Below are positions 23,600 to 23,728 of a stretch of DNA of 23,728 bases, piece after piece. The stretch is from an uncultured Bacteroidales bacterium (GTDB taxonomy: Bacteria; Bacteroidota; Bacteroidia; Bacteroidales; Bacteroidaceae): contig CALEFD010000005.1 in assembly GCA_937876995.1 (NCBI GenBank), positions 1-23,728 on the forward strand. The letters run 5' to 3'. Positions within the stretch are counted from its first letter, which is position 1. Each line of letters starts with the position of its first letter. Both the position numbers and the translations under genes were made by a program. The notes under the pieces are model-generated. The model did not search any database. It was not told where the DNA came from and saw only the letters and a program-made list of their open reading frames with translations.

Positions 23600-23630
23600 G
23601 TTAGGGATTACCGATAGGTATATCCCCAAC
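23600..23630 (+). other. Intergenic RNA hairpin after the second susD
   Basis: GTTAGGGATTACC (23600-23612) folds on GGTATATCCCCAAC (23617-23630) around a GATA loop: 4 + 5 + 3 base pairs with one bulged T and one A-C mismatch. No T-run follows, so it is unlikely to be an intrinsic terminator. It may protect the 3' end of the susCD message or set a processing point between susD and the next gene. Confidence 0.5.
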
Positions 23631-23657
23631 CTGTTTCGTAGATGGTCTGTTGTCAGT

Positions 23658-23665
23658 TAAATTTG
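23658..23665 (+). promoter_or_regulatory. Possible promoter for the gene starting at 23711
   Basis: TAAATTTG fits TAnnTTTG. The -33 region (TTTCG at 23634-23638) lacks a proper TTG. It lies 45 bp before the ATG at 23711. In AT-rich DNA a lone -7 match is weak evidence. Confidence 0.3.
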
Positions 23666-23710
23666 AATATTTATTTTTTAACCTTATTTATTAACTAAAA
23701 TTTCACATTT

Positions 23711-23728
23711 ATGAAAAAACGTGACTTG
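23711..23728 (+). CDS. Start of a further plus-strand gene, cut by the window edge
   Basis: ATG at 23711 opens MKKRDL and runs off the end after six codons. The A/T-rich leader (TTAACTAAAATTTCACATTT) resembles that of the other exported genes here, and a basic MKK start would suit a signal peptide. In such loci the position after susD is often a surface glycan-binding lipoprotein or a glycosidase, but six residues cannot establish this. Confidence 0.4.

Noticed and set aside
1..23728. Mobile element, phage or defence system
   Set aside because: I found no transposase, integrase, attachment-site duplication, toxin-antitoxin pair or defence gene. The tRNA-Gln junction between housekeeping genes and the glycan locus shows no integrase or duplicated tRNA 3' end that I could see.

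Overview
The window looks like a chromosome segment from a member of Bacteroidales, possibly Bacteroides- or Prevotella-like. Three things point there: repeated promoters of the Bacteroidetes type (TTG, about 19-20 bp, TAnnTTTG) with little sign of Shine-Dalgarno sequences; two SusC/SusD pairs; and the order LOG protein, DUF4271-type membrane protein, hemD, rnpA, yidD, tatD, tyrS, which I recall as conserved in Bacteroides and relatives. The species cannot be named from this sequence.

Positions 1-6972 are housekeeping. The 5' end of typA runs off the left edge on the minus strand and shares a divergent promoter region with rpsO, which ends in a strong intrinsic terminator. The ahcY promoter overlaps the U-tract of that terminator. 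Next come a LOG-family nucleotide phosphoribohydrolase, a six-helix membrane protein, uroporphyrinogen-III synthase (TTG start), the RNase P protein, YidD and a short TatD-type hydrolase, all on the plus strand with tight or overlapping junctions. tyrS has its own promoter and is followed by tRNA-Gln(UUG) and a 12-bp terminator.

Positions 6973-7463 have no credible protein gene but are not empty. A 15-bp direct repeat occurs four times at multiples of exactly 21 bp and ends where the -33 box of a TAACTTTG promoter should be; no TTG is present there. About 100 bp downstream is a hairpin with a T9 run. The simplest reading is an activator-dependent promoter making a small RNA of about 120 nt. 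This is the least explained part of the window.

Positions 7464-23728 form a glycan-utilisation-type locus: a leaderless (cytoplasmic) GH43 glycosidase, then two successive modules of FAS1 lipoprotein, SusC and SusD. Module 1 is a four-FAS1 lipoprotein (977 aa), a canonical SusC and a canonical SusD. Module 2 is a two-FAS1 lipoprotein with an unrecognised C-terminal domain, a divergent SusC without a recognisable TonB box or standard plug motifs, and a divergent SusD. Spacings of -4 to 37 nt suggest one long operon. A hairpin lies after the second susD, and another plus-strand gene starts at 23711. The expected roles are glycan capture (SusD, perhaps FAS1), TonB-dependent import (SusC) and cytoplasmic trimming of imported arabino- or xylo-oligosaccharides (GH43). 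The substrate is inferred only from the GH43 family, and no regulator or secreted enzyme is visible here.
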